NCBI GenBank assembly: GCA_039927815.1
Contig: JBDSUJ010000110.1
Location: 1-24,739, forward strand
Source: Croceibacterium_A sp039927815
GTDB lineage: Bacteria > Pseudomonadota > Alphaproteobacteria > Sphingomonadales > Sphingomonadaceae
Direction of reading: 5' to 3'
Length of the DNA stretch: 24,739 nt
The position numbers and the translations under genes are program-made. The notes under the pieces are model-generated. The model did no database searches. It was not told the origin of the DNA and worked only from the letters and a program-made list of their open reading frames with translations. This document shows positions 7,957 through 13,863 of the stretch, in pieces. Position 1 is the stretch's first letter. Each line of letters starts with the position of its first letter.

Positions 7957-8536
7957 ATGTCGGACGACGGGCCTTTTTTCGATTATTACAAGGTTTTGCA
8001 GGTCAACACGGACTGCGACCCGAAAAGCCTTGAGGCCGCATTTCGATACCTGGCGAAGCTGTTCCATCCCGATCATCCGGGTACGGCAGACGCGACGCAG
8101 TTCAATCAAGTGGCCGAGGCATATCGAGGCCTCAGGAATCCCGATAAACGCGCTGAATATGATCAGTTGCATGCCGCCAATACCGGTCAAGCAGGGTCGC
8201 GATATTTTTCAAGCGATGAGCCAAAAGCCCAAGAACGAGCGGCGCTCAACGATGCAGAAGCGCATGATATGGCACTTCGTCTCCTCTACAAAAAAACGGA
8301 GAGAGCATGCTCAAGGTCCCGGTGTGGGACCATTTTTAGTGCAAGAAGCGTTGAACTGCTCGGATGAGCATTTCGATTTTCACGTTTGGTATCTTAAAGC
8401 CAAAGGCTTTATTGAAACCACGGAACAGGGGACACTGGCAATTACGATCCAGGGCGTGGATCACGTCATCTCCATGTCGCGAACCAACAAAGCCGAGAAA
8501 CTGCGTATTGCGCAATCAGGAGAACCTCAGGACTGA
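7957..8536 (+). pseudogene. J-domain (DnaJ-like) protein with C-terminal domain, split by a frameshift
   Basis: The ATG at 7957 opens a frame encoding a J domain. It has the FDYYKVLQV start, the HPD motif at residues 37-39 and an AYRGLRNPDKRAEYD helix. The frame then meets a run of seven A bases (8290-8296), after which the sequence becomes non-homologous and stops at 8367. If one A is dropped, the reading continues as KKRREHAQGPGVG and runs to a stop at 8536. That continuation contains a winged-helix-like block (WYLKAKGFIETTEQG). J-domain proteins with such tails are familiar in alphaproteobacteria. The gene may be broken, a base-call error may be present, or slippage on the A run may restore the product. 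It lies in the accessory region after tRNA-Arg. Confidence 0.75.
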
Positions 8537-8542
8537 CCGCTT

Positions 8543-8773
8543 CTAATTTTTCTGCGTCAACAACTTCGGCAGCTTGGCGATATTGCGCACGATCCGCAGC
8601 GCCTCTGACCGGGGCGGCCCAAGCGCTGAGCTGGTCGCGATCGGCACGTCCCCTGACAGGAAATAGACGTACGCCACGCGCTTCCCCTCGGCATCCTCGA
8701 CCCAAAAGCAGGTGTCATTGCCGCCGATCGACCAGGGCAGCGGAAAGCGCCGGGACTCGGGTTGTTCTGGCAT
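8543..8773 (-). CDS. Conserved small hypothetical protein
   Basis: This 76-residue soluble protein carries RRFPLPWSIGGNDTCFWV near the N-terminus, then a VAYVYFLSGD strand and a LRIVRNIAKLPKLL helix at the end. The pattern RRFPxPW ... AYVYF ... RIxxNIAKLPxLL is one I recognise from many uncharacterised rhizobial and sphingomonad proteins; no function is established. GGAG lies four bases before the ATG. It converges on the J-domain gene with a six-base gap. It is probably a true gene because of the recognisable family pattern. Confidence 0.7.
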   Translation of the reverse strand: MPEQPESRRFPLPWSIGGNDTCFWVEDAEGKRVAYVYFLSGDVPIATSSALGPPRSEALRIVRNIAKLPKLLTQKN

Positions 8774-8808
8774 CGCTCCATTGGAACGGAGCGAGAACGG
8801 CGCGCAAG

Positions 8809-9075
8809 TTAGATTTCTGCGCTGTTCATTCTGTCCTTCACGCGGGCAAAGAACATTGCCAACCGCTGGGCGGCTAGCTTCTGCATTGCCGCTAGGTTTT
8901 CAACGGAACCTGACCCGTGCATCGTCACTGGCAAGGCGAACTCGCTCATTGATTTGCCAACCATCTCGTCGATAGTTGATTGCGAGCCATAATTGGCGCG
9001 GAGTGCCAAAGCATACAGGTTTTCCATAAGGAAATTGATCTTGGTAAGTTCCGCAGCGACCTCGATATCGTCCAT
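8809..9075 (-). CDS. Hypothetical protein
   Basis: This is an 88-residue, mostly helical, soluble protein that I do not recognise. It begins MDDIEVAAELTKINFLMENLYALAL and has a second helical stretch near residues 60-85. GGGAG is located eight bases before the ATG, which supports translation. It sits between two other small minus-strand ORFs, with a 35-base gap to the downstream one. Base composition is lower in GC than in neighbouring core genes, in line with an accessory origin. Confidence 0.55.
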   Translation of the reverse strand: MDDIEVAAELTKINFLMENLYALALRANYGSQSTIDEMVGKSMSEFALPVTMHGSGSVENLAAMQKLAAQRLAMFFARVKDRMNSAEI

Positions 9076-9147
9076 GTCTAACTCCCAAACTATTTACGGT
9101 CTCCGTCCTCGCAGGTCTGCGGGTTCACAGTGTCGCTGCATCGCAGG

Positions 9148-9324
9148 CTATTTCTTGCTCGCTTCCTGGAGCTGGTGCATCCGAGCCTCGTCCATCCGAG
9201 CTTCGTGAAGCTCCAACTCGATGCGCTCGAAAATCTCTCGGGCTTTCCGCTTGTGCCGCTCAAACCAAATCGCCGCCAACATGAGGACGAGAAACACCGC
9301 GACCACGATCAGGACATTCACCAT
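9148..9324 (-). CDS. Small single-pass membrane protein with charged helix
   Basis: This ORF encodes 58 residues. A hydrophobic helix (residues 2-20) is followed by a highly charged, heptad-like helix (FERHKRKAREIFERIELELHE, then EARMDEARMHQLQEA). An excellent ribosome site, GGAAAGG, sits five bases before the ATG. The layout (N-terminal anchor, cytoplasmic coiled coil) resembles the small PspB-like proteins in this window, although no specific motif is shared. It overlaps a plus-strand ORF at 9130-9348 that has no credible start context. The function is unknown. Confidence 0.6.
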   Translation of the reverse strand: MVNVLIVVAVFLVLMLAAIWFERHKRKAREIFERIELELHEARMDEARMHQLQEASKK

Positions 9325-9804
9325 TACGGCCTTTCCAAGGTGAACTAGGTCAAGTGGAATACCATTAGCATGACAGCCGCGTCTTGGCTTGCTCGTTCGG
9401 CAGGAGGTTGCGGGCGCGCCGGGATGGAAACCAGCGCGCCCGCGGGGGTTGGCTCGTCAAGTCAAATCAACCGCGCCGTGCGCGTGCGGTTTCGCTACGG
9501 CGGCTTCGGGCGCCAGACAAAGCACCGTGGCTGCGCTGCGCAGTGCCAGTGACACTTCGTACTTCAACGATGGCAGTACACTTTGGGTCAAGCTTGTGGT
9601 CGCGGCGCCTAGCGGCCCTCTGGTCGCGAACGTTGGCCCTCTTGGTCCGAGAACCAGCATCAATGTCAGCAGGTAATTTGAAGCCCGCGAGACGAAGCGG
9701 AACTTCCGGTACAGGTCAGGTGCCGGGAATCTACTGCCGAGAGCGAACTTGACGACAACAGCACCGACAGCGCACTCCATGAGGCCCCCAGGAGAAACAT
9801 ACCA
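9325..9804. other. 480-base stretch without a convincing gene
   Basis: Several overlapping ORFs exist on both strands. The longest minus-strand one is at 9457-9813, and plus-strand ones begin near 9370-9389. None has a good ribosome site plus a recognisable protein pattern. The segment probably contains the promoter of the secreted-protein gene at 9805 and of the minus-strand small ORF at 9148-9324. It may also hold decayed coding sequence. Confidence 0.4.
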
Positions 9805-10770
9805 ATGAGACACGTTCTCACGCTGTGCTTGATCGTCTGGTCATCCAATGCGCTGGCCGCTCAGCTGGACCGCACGCATGCCAACATGGCCGCGGTTTGC
9901 GACCGCGAATGCCTGCGCGGCAAGATCACGGAGGTGTTATATGCGCTGGTCGAGCATGGCACCGCCAACCTAGCGGTTGCCCCTACCCTGCGCGTTACCG
10001 AGGATGGCGTCGAGAAGCCCCTTGATAAGGTCGGTCTGGTGCGCTCGGTGACCAAGCTGCGCGGCTATCGCCAGGAGATTCTCGACGAGCGAGCGGGTCA
10101 GGCTGTGGCGGGCGTGATGGTTGAAGAAGGAGGCGCTCCGATCATTCTGGTGGTGCGGGTCAAGGTGGACAGTGAGCAGAGGATTAGCGAACTGGAGCTG
10201 GTGGCGACGCGTAGCCGCGCAGATGGCCTGATCTTCAACATCGATGCCTATAGCGGCGCTCCGGCCAAGGTGATGAACTTGGTGCCCAGGACCGCACAGC
10301 TTGCGGCCCGTGAGAAGGCGATCGACATCGCGATGCATTACCCCCGCGGCCTAAGCAATGCGAAGACGTTCAACGCTGTCGGGACTCCTTTCGCGCCCGA
10401 GGCGTATCGGCTTGAGAACGGCGCGTTGATGGCCGGGCCCGGCTGCACGTTCGCGCCGGGCTGCAGCGACATTGGCAACCAGTCCCTCAAGATATTCGAG
10501 CGGCTGGGCAGAGTCACGGTGCGGGATATCGTGGCCGACGAGCGCGCTGGAATCGTCATCATGCGCCTGTCGTGGAATGTGAGCGGCCCCGGCTCAGACA
10601 AGCTGACTGCGTGGGAAATGTTCAAAGTATACGACGGGCAGATCCACATGGTGCAGGCTTATATGAGAGTCTTTCCGCCAGGCTTTGGACCTGGGTGGCT
10701 GGCCAATCAGCACAGGCATTACCCAACCGTAAAATCTCGGCACCAACCTGCTATTGATACAAGAACCTGA
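9805..10770 (+). CDS. Secreted hypothetical protein (possible NTF2-like/DUF8021-type fold)
   Basis: This 321-residue protein has a clear Sec signal peptide, MRHVLTLCLIVWSSNALAAQ, and AGGAG ten bases upstream of its ATG. The mature N-terminus has VCDRECLRGKITEVLYALVEH, then APTLRVTEDG. That pattern recalls secreted proteins of the NTF2-like/DUF8021 type, in which a helix bearing paired cysteines precedes a small beta-sheet fold. More cysteines occur near residues 214-220 (GCTFAPGC), suggesting disulfides in the periplasm. No catalytic motif is evident. It is the last gene of the accessory block. The assignment to a named family is from memory of the pattern and is uncertain. Confidence 0.65.
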   Translation: MRHVLTLCLIVWSSNALAAQLDRTHANMAAVCDRECLRGKITEVLYALVEHGTANLAVAPTLRVTEDGVEKPLDKVGLVRSVTKLRGYRQEILDERAGQAVAGVMVEEGGAPIILVVRVKVDSEQRISELELVATRSRADGLIFNIDAYSGAPAKVMNLVPRTAQLAAREKAIDIAMHYPRGLSNAKTFNAVGTPFAPEAYRLENGALMAGPGCTFAPGCSDIGNQSLKIFERLGRVTVRDIVADERAGIVIMRLSWNVSGPGSDKLTAWEMFKVYDGQIHMVQAYMRVFPPGFGPGWLANQHRHYPTVKSRHQPAIDTRT

Positions 10771-11033
10771 GCCCTGGCTTCGTCGCGCGCCTGGACAGCG
10801 CCTAAGTGGAGTAGCCGCTCCGTTGCATGCGGACCAATCTGCCCCGGCGAAAAAGACCCGAACGACATAGGAAGTTTGAGTCCGGTCGGGCGCATCACCT
10901 CGCACAGCATAATCCCTAACACGCCGGTTACCGCGTCTGGTCACCTTCGTTTGTCGGGATTTTTGACAGGTGCGCGGGTCGTTAAGGTTTCGCGAACCAT
11001 CGTGTGGCGCCGATTTGCTGGGAATCGGCAAAC
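10771..11033. other. Non-coding region with inverted repeats upstream of sigma-54 promoter P2
   Basis: No credible gene is seen between the secreted-protein gene and the grxD operon end (10771-11212). Within the first part are several short dyads: TGTC...GACA around 10954-10970, the near-palindrome GGTTTCGCGAACC at 10986-10998, and GCCGATT/AATCGGC (11009-11015 with 11023-11029) five bases before P2. These could be activator or operator sites for P2, or a terminator for the upstream gene; the sequence does not decide between them. Confidence 0.4.
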
Positions 11034-11049
11034 TGGCACGGGCTGTGCA
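11034..11049 (+). promoter_or_regulatory. Sigma-54 (RpoN) promoter P2, orphan
   Basis: TGGCACGGGCTGTGCA fits the -24/-12 consensus with correct N5 spacing and one -12 mismatch. The surrounding bases AACTGGCACGG..TGTGCA are nearly the same as in P1 (5858-5873). Expected transcription start is near 11060, toward the grxD operon's 3' end. No protein-coding gene with a plausible start follows on this strand. Confidence 0.7.
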
Positions 11050-11059
11050 TATTAGCACA

Positions 11060-11190
11060 TACCAACCAGTCTTCGACAAGAGGCGGGGCCATCCAAGGGC
11101 TTCCCCAGGTCCGATCAGTCTCCCGGCCCCGCCTCCCCGAAGAAGCTCCCAGCCAGAAACGAAAACGGGCCCCCTCAGGAGCCCGCCCTT
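11060..11190 (+). ncRNA. Candidate sigma-54-dependent small RNA
   Basis: Downstream of P2, an 11-base perfect inverted repeat, GAGGCGGGGCC (11080-11090) with GGCCCCGCCTC (11125-11135), encloses a 34-base loop containing pyrimidine-rich sequence. A second GC-rich hairpin at 11166-11185 could stop the transcript, although its plus-strand T-tract is poor. No ORF with a ribosome site lies in the segment. If the RNA reads through, it would be antisense to grxD. This is inferred from promoter plus structure; there is no direct evidence of transcription. Confidence 0.35.
11156..11185 (-). terminator. Rho-independent terminator of the leuC-grxD operon
   Basis: On the minus strand, a stem formed by 11166-11185 (CGGGC/GCCCG plus two more pairs around a CTCA-type loop, one mismatch) is followed by TTTTCGTTTC. 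It lies about 28 bases past the grxD stop at 11213. On the plus strand the same hairpin might also end the candidate RNA. Confidence 0.7.
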
Positions 11191-11212
11191 CATGTGTATG
11201 CTGACGGCGCCG

Positions 11213-11539
11213 TTATCCCGCGCTGGTGAGCTGTTCGTCGAGCAGCTGCTGCAGTTCGCCGGCCTCGAACATCTCCATCATGATATCGCTGCCGCCGACA
11301 AACTCGCCCTTTACGTAGAGCTGGGGAATGGTCGGCCAGTCCGAAAACGCCTTGATGCCCTGGCGGATTTCGGCGTCCTGGAGCACGTCGACGCTTTCGA
11401 AATCGACGCCGCAATTCTCGAGGATCGAAATCGCCCGGCTGGAGAAGCCGCACTGGGGGAACAACGGGGTGCCCTTCATGAATAGCACAACGTCGTTACC
11501 GGCGACGATCTGGGCGATGCGGGCGTTGGGCTCTGACAT
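11213..11539 (-). CDS. grxD: Monothiol glutaredoxin, Grx4/GrxD (CGFS type)
   Basis: This 108-residue thioredoxin-fold protein has the diagnostic CGFS active site at residues 30-33 (PLFPQCGFSSRA). The WPTIPQLYVKGEFVGGSDI block binds glutathione. CGFS glutaredoxins bind and hand on [2Fe-2S] clusters with BolA-type partners rather than reduce disulfides. The bolA gene lies immediately upstream on the same strand (31-base gap), which supports this role. It is the last gene of a long minus-strand run, followed by a good terminator. Length is normal. Confidence 0.96.
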   Translation of the reverse strand: MSEPNARIAQIVAGNDVVLFMKGTPLFPQCGFSSRAISILENCGVDFESVDVLQDAEIRQGIKAFSDWPTIPQLYVKGEFVGGSDIMMEMFEAGELQQLLDEQLTSAG

Positions 11540-11570
11540 GGGCTAAAGACCTGATAACAGCGGGTCCGGC

Positions 11571-11804
11571 TCAATTGGGAATGACGGTCTCCAGTTGCAA
11601 GGCGTGGAGCGCGCCGCCCATCCGCCCACCCAGCGCTTGATAGACCAACTTGTGCTGCTGGATGCGGCTTTTGCCGGCAAACTGCACCGAGGTTACCCGC
11701 GCCATATAGTGATCGCCATCGTCCACGAGTGCGCGGATTTCGACCGCGGCATCGGGCAACGCGGTCTTGATCAATGCTTCGATTTCCGCTGCGGGCATCG
11801 CCAC
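11571..11804 (-). CDS. bolA: BolA family protein
   Basis: This 77-residue protein matches the short BolA/IbaG type. It has an N-terminal helix (AAEIEALIKTALPDA), a DDGDHYMARVTSVQFAGKSRIQQHKLVYQAL core containing the invariant histidine, and a final GGRMGGALHALQL segment. BolA proteins form heterodimers with CGFS glutaredoxins bridging an iron-sulfur cluster, and grxD follows directly. The start could be GTG at 11804 or ATG at 11798; the difference is two residues. It begins four bases after the DUF1476 stop, indicating one transcript. Confidence 0.94.
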   Translation of the reverse strand: MAMPAAEIEALIKTALPDAAVEIRALVDDGDHYMARVTSVQFAGKSRIQQHKLVYQALGGRMGGALHALQLETVIPN

Positions 11805-11808
11805 CGTA

Positions 11809-12132
11809 CTAGGACTCGCTCATCAACTGGCGCTTCGCTTCGACCGACTTGTCGGCCAGCGCGGCGCGGACCGCATCTTCGTCGATGTCGCACCCGGCAC
11901 CTGTCAGGTCGCCCAAGACCTTGCGGATGACGTCCTCATCGCCCGCTTCCTCGAAGTCGGCCTGGATCACCGACCGGGCGTAAGCTTCGGTTTCCTCGGG
12001 CGTCAGGCTCATCCGCTCGGCCGCCCAATGCCCCAGCAACCGGTTGCGCCGTGCGGCGATGCGGAACGCGGTGTTCTCGTCCATCGCGTACTTGGCTTCC
12101 TCGCCGCGCTGGCGGTCCTTGAAATCGGTCAT
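11809..12132 (-). CDS. DUF1476 protein, F1-ATPase zeta-subunit-type inhibitor
   Basis: This 107-residue protein begins with FKDRQRGEEAKYAMDEN. It continues with AFRIAARRNRLLGHWAAERM and ADFEEAGDEDVIRKVLGDL, the hallmark blocks of DUF1476. The founding member is the zeta subunit that inhibits the F1F0-ATPase of Paracoccus denitrificans; in other alphaproteobacteria the inhibitory strength varies. Length fits. It lies directly upstream of bolA (four-base gap) and 49 bases after leuD. That linkage with iron-sulfur genes is probably a shared promoter rather than a shared function. Confidence 0.93.
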   Translation of the reverse strand: MTDFKDRQRGEEAKYAMDENTAFRIAARRNRLLGHWAAERMSLTPEETEAYARSVIQADFEEAGDEDVIRKVLGDLTGAGCDIDEDAVRAALADKSVEAKRQLMSES

Positions 12133-12181
12133 CGGCGTGATCCCTGATACATCGTCTGTCGGGCTTTAGCCCCGTGGTCCG

Positions 12182-12784
12182 TCAGGCGGCAAGTCCGGTC
12201 CCGCGTGCCAGCCACGGGCGTTCGACGGCGAGCCGGCGCTCGTACGCGGTGATGGACGCATCTCGCGCCAGCGTCAGCGCCACCTCATCGAGGCCGCCGG
12301 CCAAGCAATGCTTGCGGAACGGGTCGATCTCGAAAGTGAAGCGGTCTTGAAAGGGCGTTGTGACCGTCTGGTGCTCGAGGTCGATGGCGATCGGATCGGT
12401 CTCGGCCACTTCCAGCAGGCGGTCGACCTGCGCCTGCGGCAGCGCGACGGTGAGGATGCCGTTCTTGAATGCATTGCCCGCGAAGATGTCGGAGAAGCTG
12501 GGTGCGATCACCGCCTTGACCCCCATGTCGAGCAGCGCCCACGCGGCGTGCTCGCGGCTTGAGCCGCAGCCGAAGTTGTCGCCCGCGACCATGATCGGGG
12601 CGCCGGCGAACTCGGGCCGGTCGAACACATTGCCGGGTTCGGCGCGAACGGTTTCGAACGCCCCCCGGCCGAGCCCCTCGCGGGTCACCGTCTTGAGCCA
12701 CCGGGCGGGAATGATCAGGTCGGTGTCGATGTTCTTGCGCCCGAACGGGATCGCGCGGCCTTCGACCTGGTTGACGGCCTCCAT
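12182..12784 (-). CDS. leuD: 3-isopropylmalate dehydratase small subunit
   Basis: This 200-residue protein begins with GRAIPFGRKNIDTDLIIPARWLK. It has DNFGCGSSREHAAWALLDMG in the middle and a LEHQTV segment, all characteristic of LeuD. With LeuC it isomerises 2-isopropylmalate to 3-isopropylmalate in leucine synthesis, in the cytoplasm. The ATG at 12784 shares its A with the TGA stop of the small upstream ORF (TGATG), so translation is coupled. A TTG one codon earlier is less likely. It is separated from leuC by three unrelated genes on the same strand. Confidence 0.96.
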   Translation of the reverse strand: MEAVNQVEGRAIPFGRKNIDTDLIIPARWLKTVTREGLGRGAFETVRAEPGNVFDRPEFAGAPIMVAGDNFGCGSSREHAAWALLDMGVKAVIAPSFSDIFAGNAFKNGILTVALPQAQVDRLLEVAETDPIAIDLEHQTVTTPFQDRFTFEIDPFRKHCLAGGLDEVALTLARDASITAYERRLAVERPWLARGTGLAA

Positions 12785-12945
12785 CAATCGGTCTCGGGCA
12801 GCTCGCCGGTGGGTGTAACCGGCACAGTGGGCGCCTTCTGTTTGTCCTTGCGGTGGTTCACGTAAAGCAGCGCGGCGGCGACGGCGGCCGATCCGATCGC
12901 GCCGGCGATGGCGGCCTTACCAGTATTGTTGAGGCGTTTGGTCAT
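12784..12945 (-). CDS. Small single-pass membrane protein between glycosylase and leuD
   Basis: This 53-residue protein from ATG 12945 is MTKRLNNTGKAAIAG followed by a helix AIGSAAVAAALLYV (residues about 13-33) and a charged tail ending in GELPETD. A longer frame to 13038 would run into the glycosylase gene. Its stop overlaps leuD's start by one base (TGATG). No family is recognised; such short membrane ORFs next to leuD may be specific to sphingomonads. The function is unknown. Confidence 0.6.
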   Translation of the reverse strand: MTKRLNNTGKAAIAGAIGSAAVAAALLYVNHRKDKQKAPTVPVTPTGELPETD

Positions 12946-12973
12946 GACGCAAACAATGGGGAATGGCCGCCCA

Positions 12974-13462
12974 TCAGGCAAGGAATTGCGCCAGGCGCGC
13001 CCACAGTTTTTGCTTTTCGCCGAGCGGCATGGCAGCATGCGCCGGGCTGGAGGAGGGTAGCGGGATCAGGGTCAGGGCGGTGTGTGCCAGTTGCGGCATG
13101 CCGATTTTCGCCGCCGTGCCGCCGTTGAAGCCGACCGCGCGAAGCTGGGACAGGCTCCCGGCAAGGTCGGCCAGGTCGGTCGGCTCGGCATCCCGGATCG
13201 CGGCGTCGAGGCTGCCGCTGCGGCGGGCGGACGCTACCGTGTCCCATAGCCCGACTTTTGCCGCCAGCAGCGCCGCCAGCCGCGCGTCATAGCCGTTCTG
13301 CTCCAAGTCACGCCCGATCACCGTGCCGATCAGGTGCCAGAAGCGGTTGCGCGGGTGCGCGTAATAACGCCGCTCGGCGAGTGACTGTTCCCCCGGCAGG
13401 CTGCCCAGCACCAGCACCCGCGTGTCGGGCGCGACAACCGGAGGGAAGGCGGTCTTCCTCAG
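12974..13462 (-). CDS. Uracil/hypoxanthine-DNA glycosylase family protein
   Basis: The product has the block VLVLGSLPGEQSLAERRYYAHPRNRFWHL, with LGSLPGExS and YAHPxNxFW. Later come KVGLWDTVASARRSGSLDAAI and a LPLPSSSPAHA segment. These match the uracil-DNA glycosylase superfamily branch annotated as DNA-deoxyinosine glycosylase, which removes damaged bases. The conserved N-terminus (KTAFPPVVAPDTR) is coded upstream of the first usual start, GTG at 13417. The only in-frame codon placed like a start is CTG at 13462, which overlaps the previous gene's TGA as CTGA. I give the CTG-started version (162 residues). If that is wrong, the gene starts at GTG 13417 and lacks about 15 conserved residues. 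Confidence 0.78.
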   Translation of the reverse strand: MRKTAFPPVVAPDTRVLVLGSLPGEQSLAERRYYAHPRNRFWHLIGTVIGRDLEQNGYDARLAALLAAKVGLWDTVASARRSGSLDAAIRDAEPTDLADLAGSLSQLRAVGFNGGTAAKIGMPQLAHTALTLIPLPSSSPAHAAMPLGEKQKLWARLAQFLA

Positions 13463-13863
13463 AACGGCGCGTCACGCGCGAAGGGAATTTCCGCGTGGCG
13501 CGGCGGAGGCCGGGGGTCGTCATCGTTCCAATCGCGGCCGTTGGGGAAACGCACCGGGATGCCCACCAGGTCGTCGGGTTCGAACAGGCGCATGTTGACC
13601 CCCATCCGAGGCGGTTCGAGTTCGCGGGCCGCGGTCCAGCTGGCCACTGCGCCGCACGTCGGGCAAAAGTTGGTCCGCAGCCACACCTCGACGTCTGAGC
13701 GCGTGAAGGCCTTGGTCTCGCCGCTGACGCTCACCTCGGCGGGATCGAAATAGCCCCACAATCCGCCCAGCCGGAAGCACAGCGTGCAATCGCAGCTGTT
13801 GAGGTATTCAGGCTTGCGCAGCACGGCAACCGTCACCCCGCCGCACGGGCAGGCCCCGATCAT
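13459..13863 (-). CDS. GFA/CENP-V family zinc-binding protein
   Basis: This 134-residue protein has the cysteine pattern of the glutathione-dependent formaldehyde-activating (GFA) fold. The cysteines are Cys5/Cys7 (ACPCGGV), Cys24/26/29 (CDCTLC) and Cys67/70 (FCPTC), which bind two zinc ions. True formaldehyde activation is doubtful for most members, so I keep to the family name. The start codon ATG at 13863 overlaps the leuC TGA (ATGA), giving tight coupling. A longer upstream frame lies antiparallel inside leuC and is not credible. It ends overlapping the glycosylase gene. Confidence 0.88.
   Translation of the reverse strand: MIGACPCGGVTVAVLRKPEYLNSCDCTLCFRLGGLWGYFDPAEVSVSGETKAFTRSDVEVWLRTNFCPTCGAVASWTAARELEPPRMGVNMRLFEPDDLVGIPVRFPNGRDWNDDDPRPPPRHAEIPFARDAPF

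Noticed and set aside
9404..9425. Possible copy of the tRNA-Arg 3' end (CGGGCGCGCC)
   Set aside because: Only ten bases match, all G/C, which is expected by chance here; it is too short for an attachment site.
9457..9813. 118-residue minus-strand ORF with a short hydrophobic stretch
   Set aside because: There is no ribosome site or recognised family pattern, and it overlaps the start of the well-supported gene at 9805.
10970..11485. 171-residue plus-strand ORF downstream of sigma-54 promoter P2
   Set aside because: Its start lies upstream of the promoter and most of it is antisense to grxD. The part after the promoter has no ribosome site, so an RNA is more likely than a protein.
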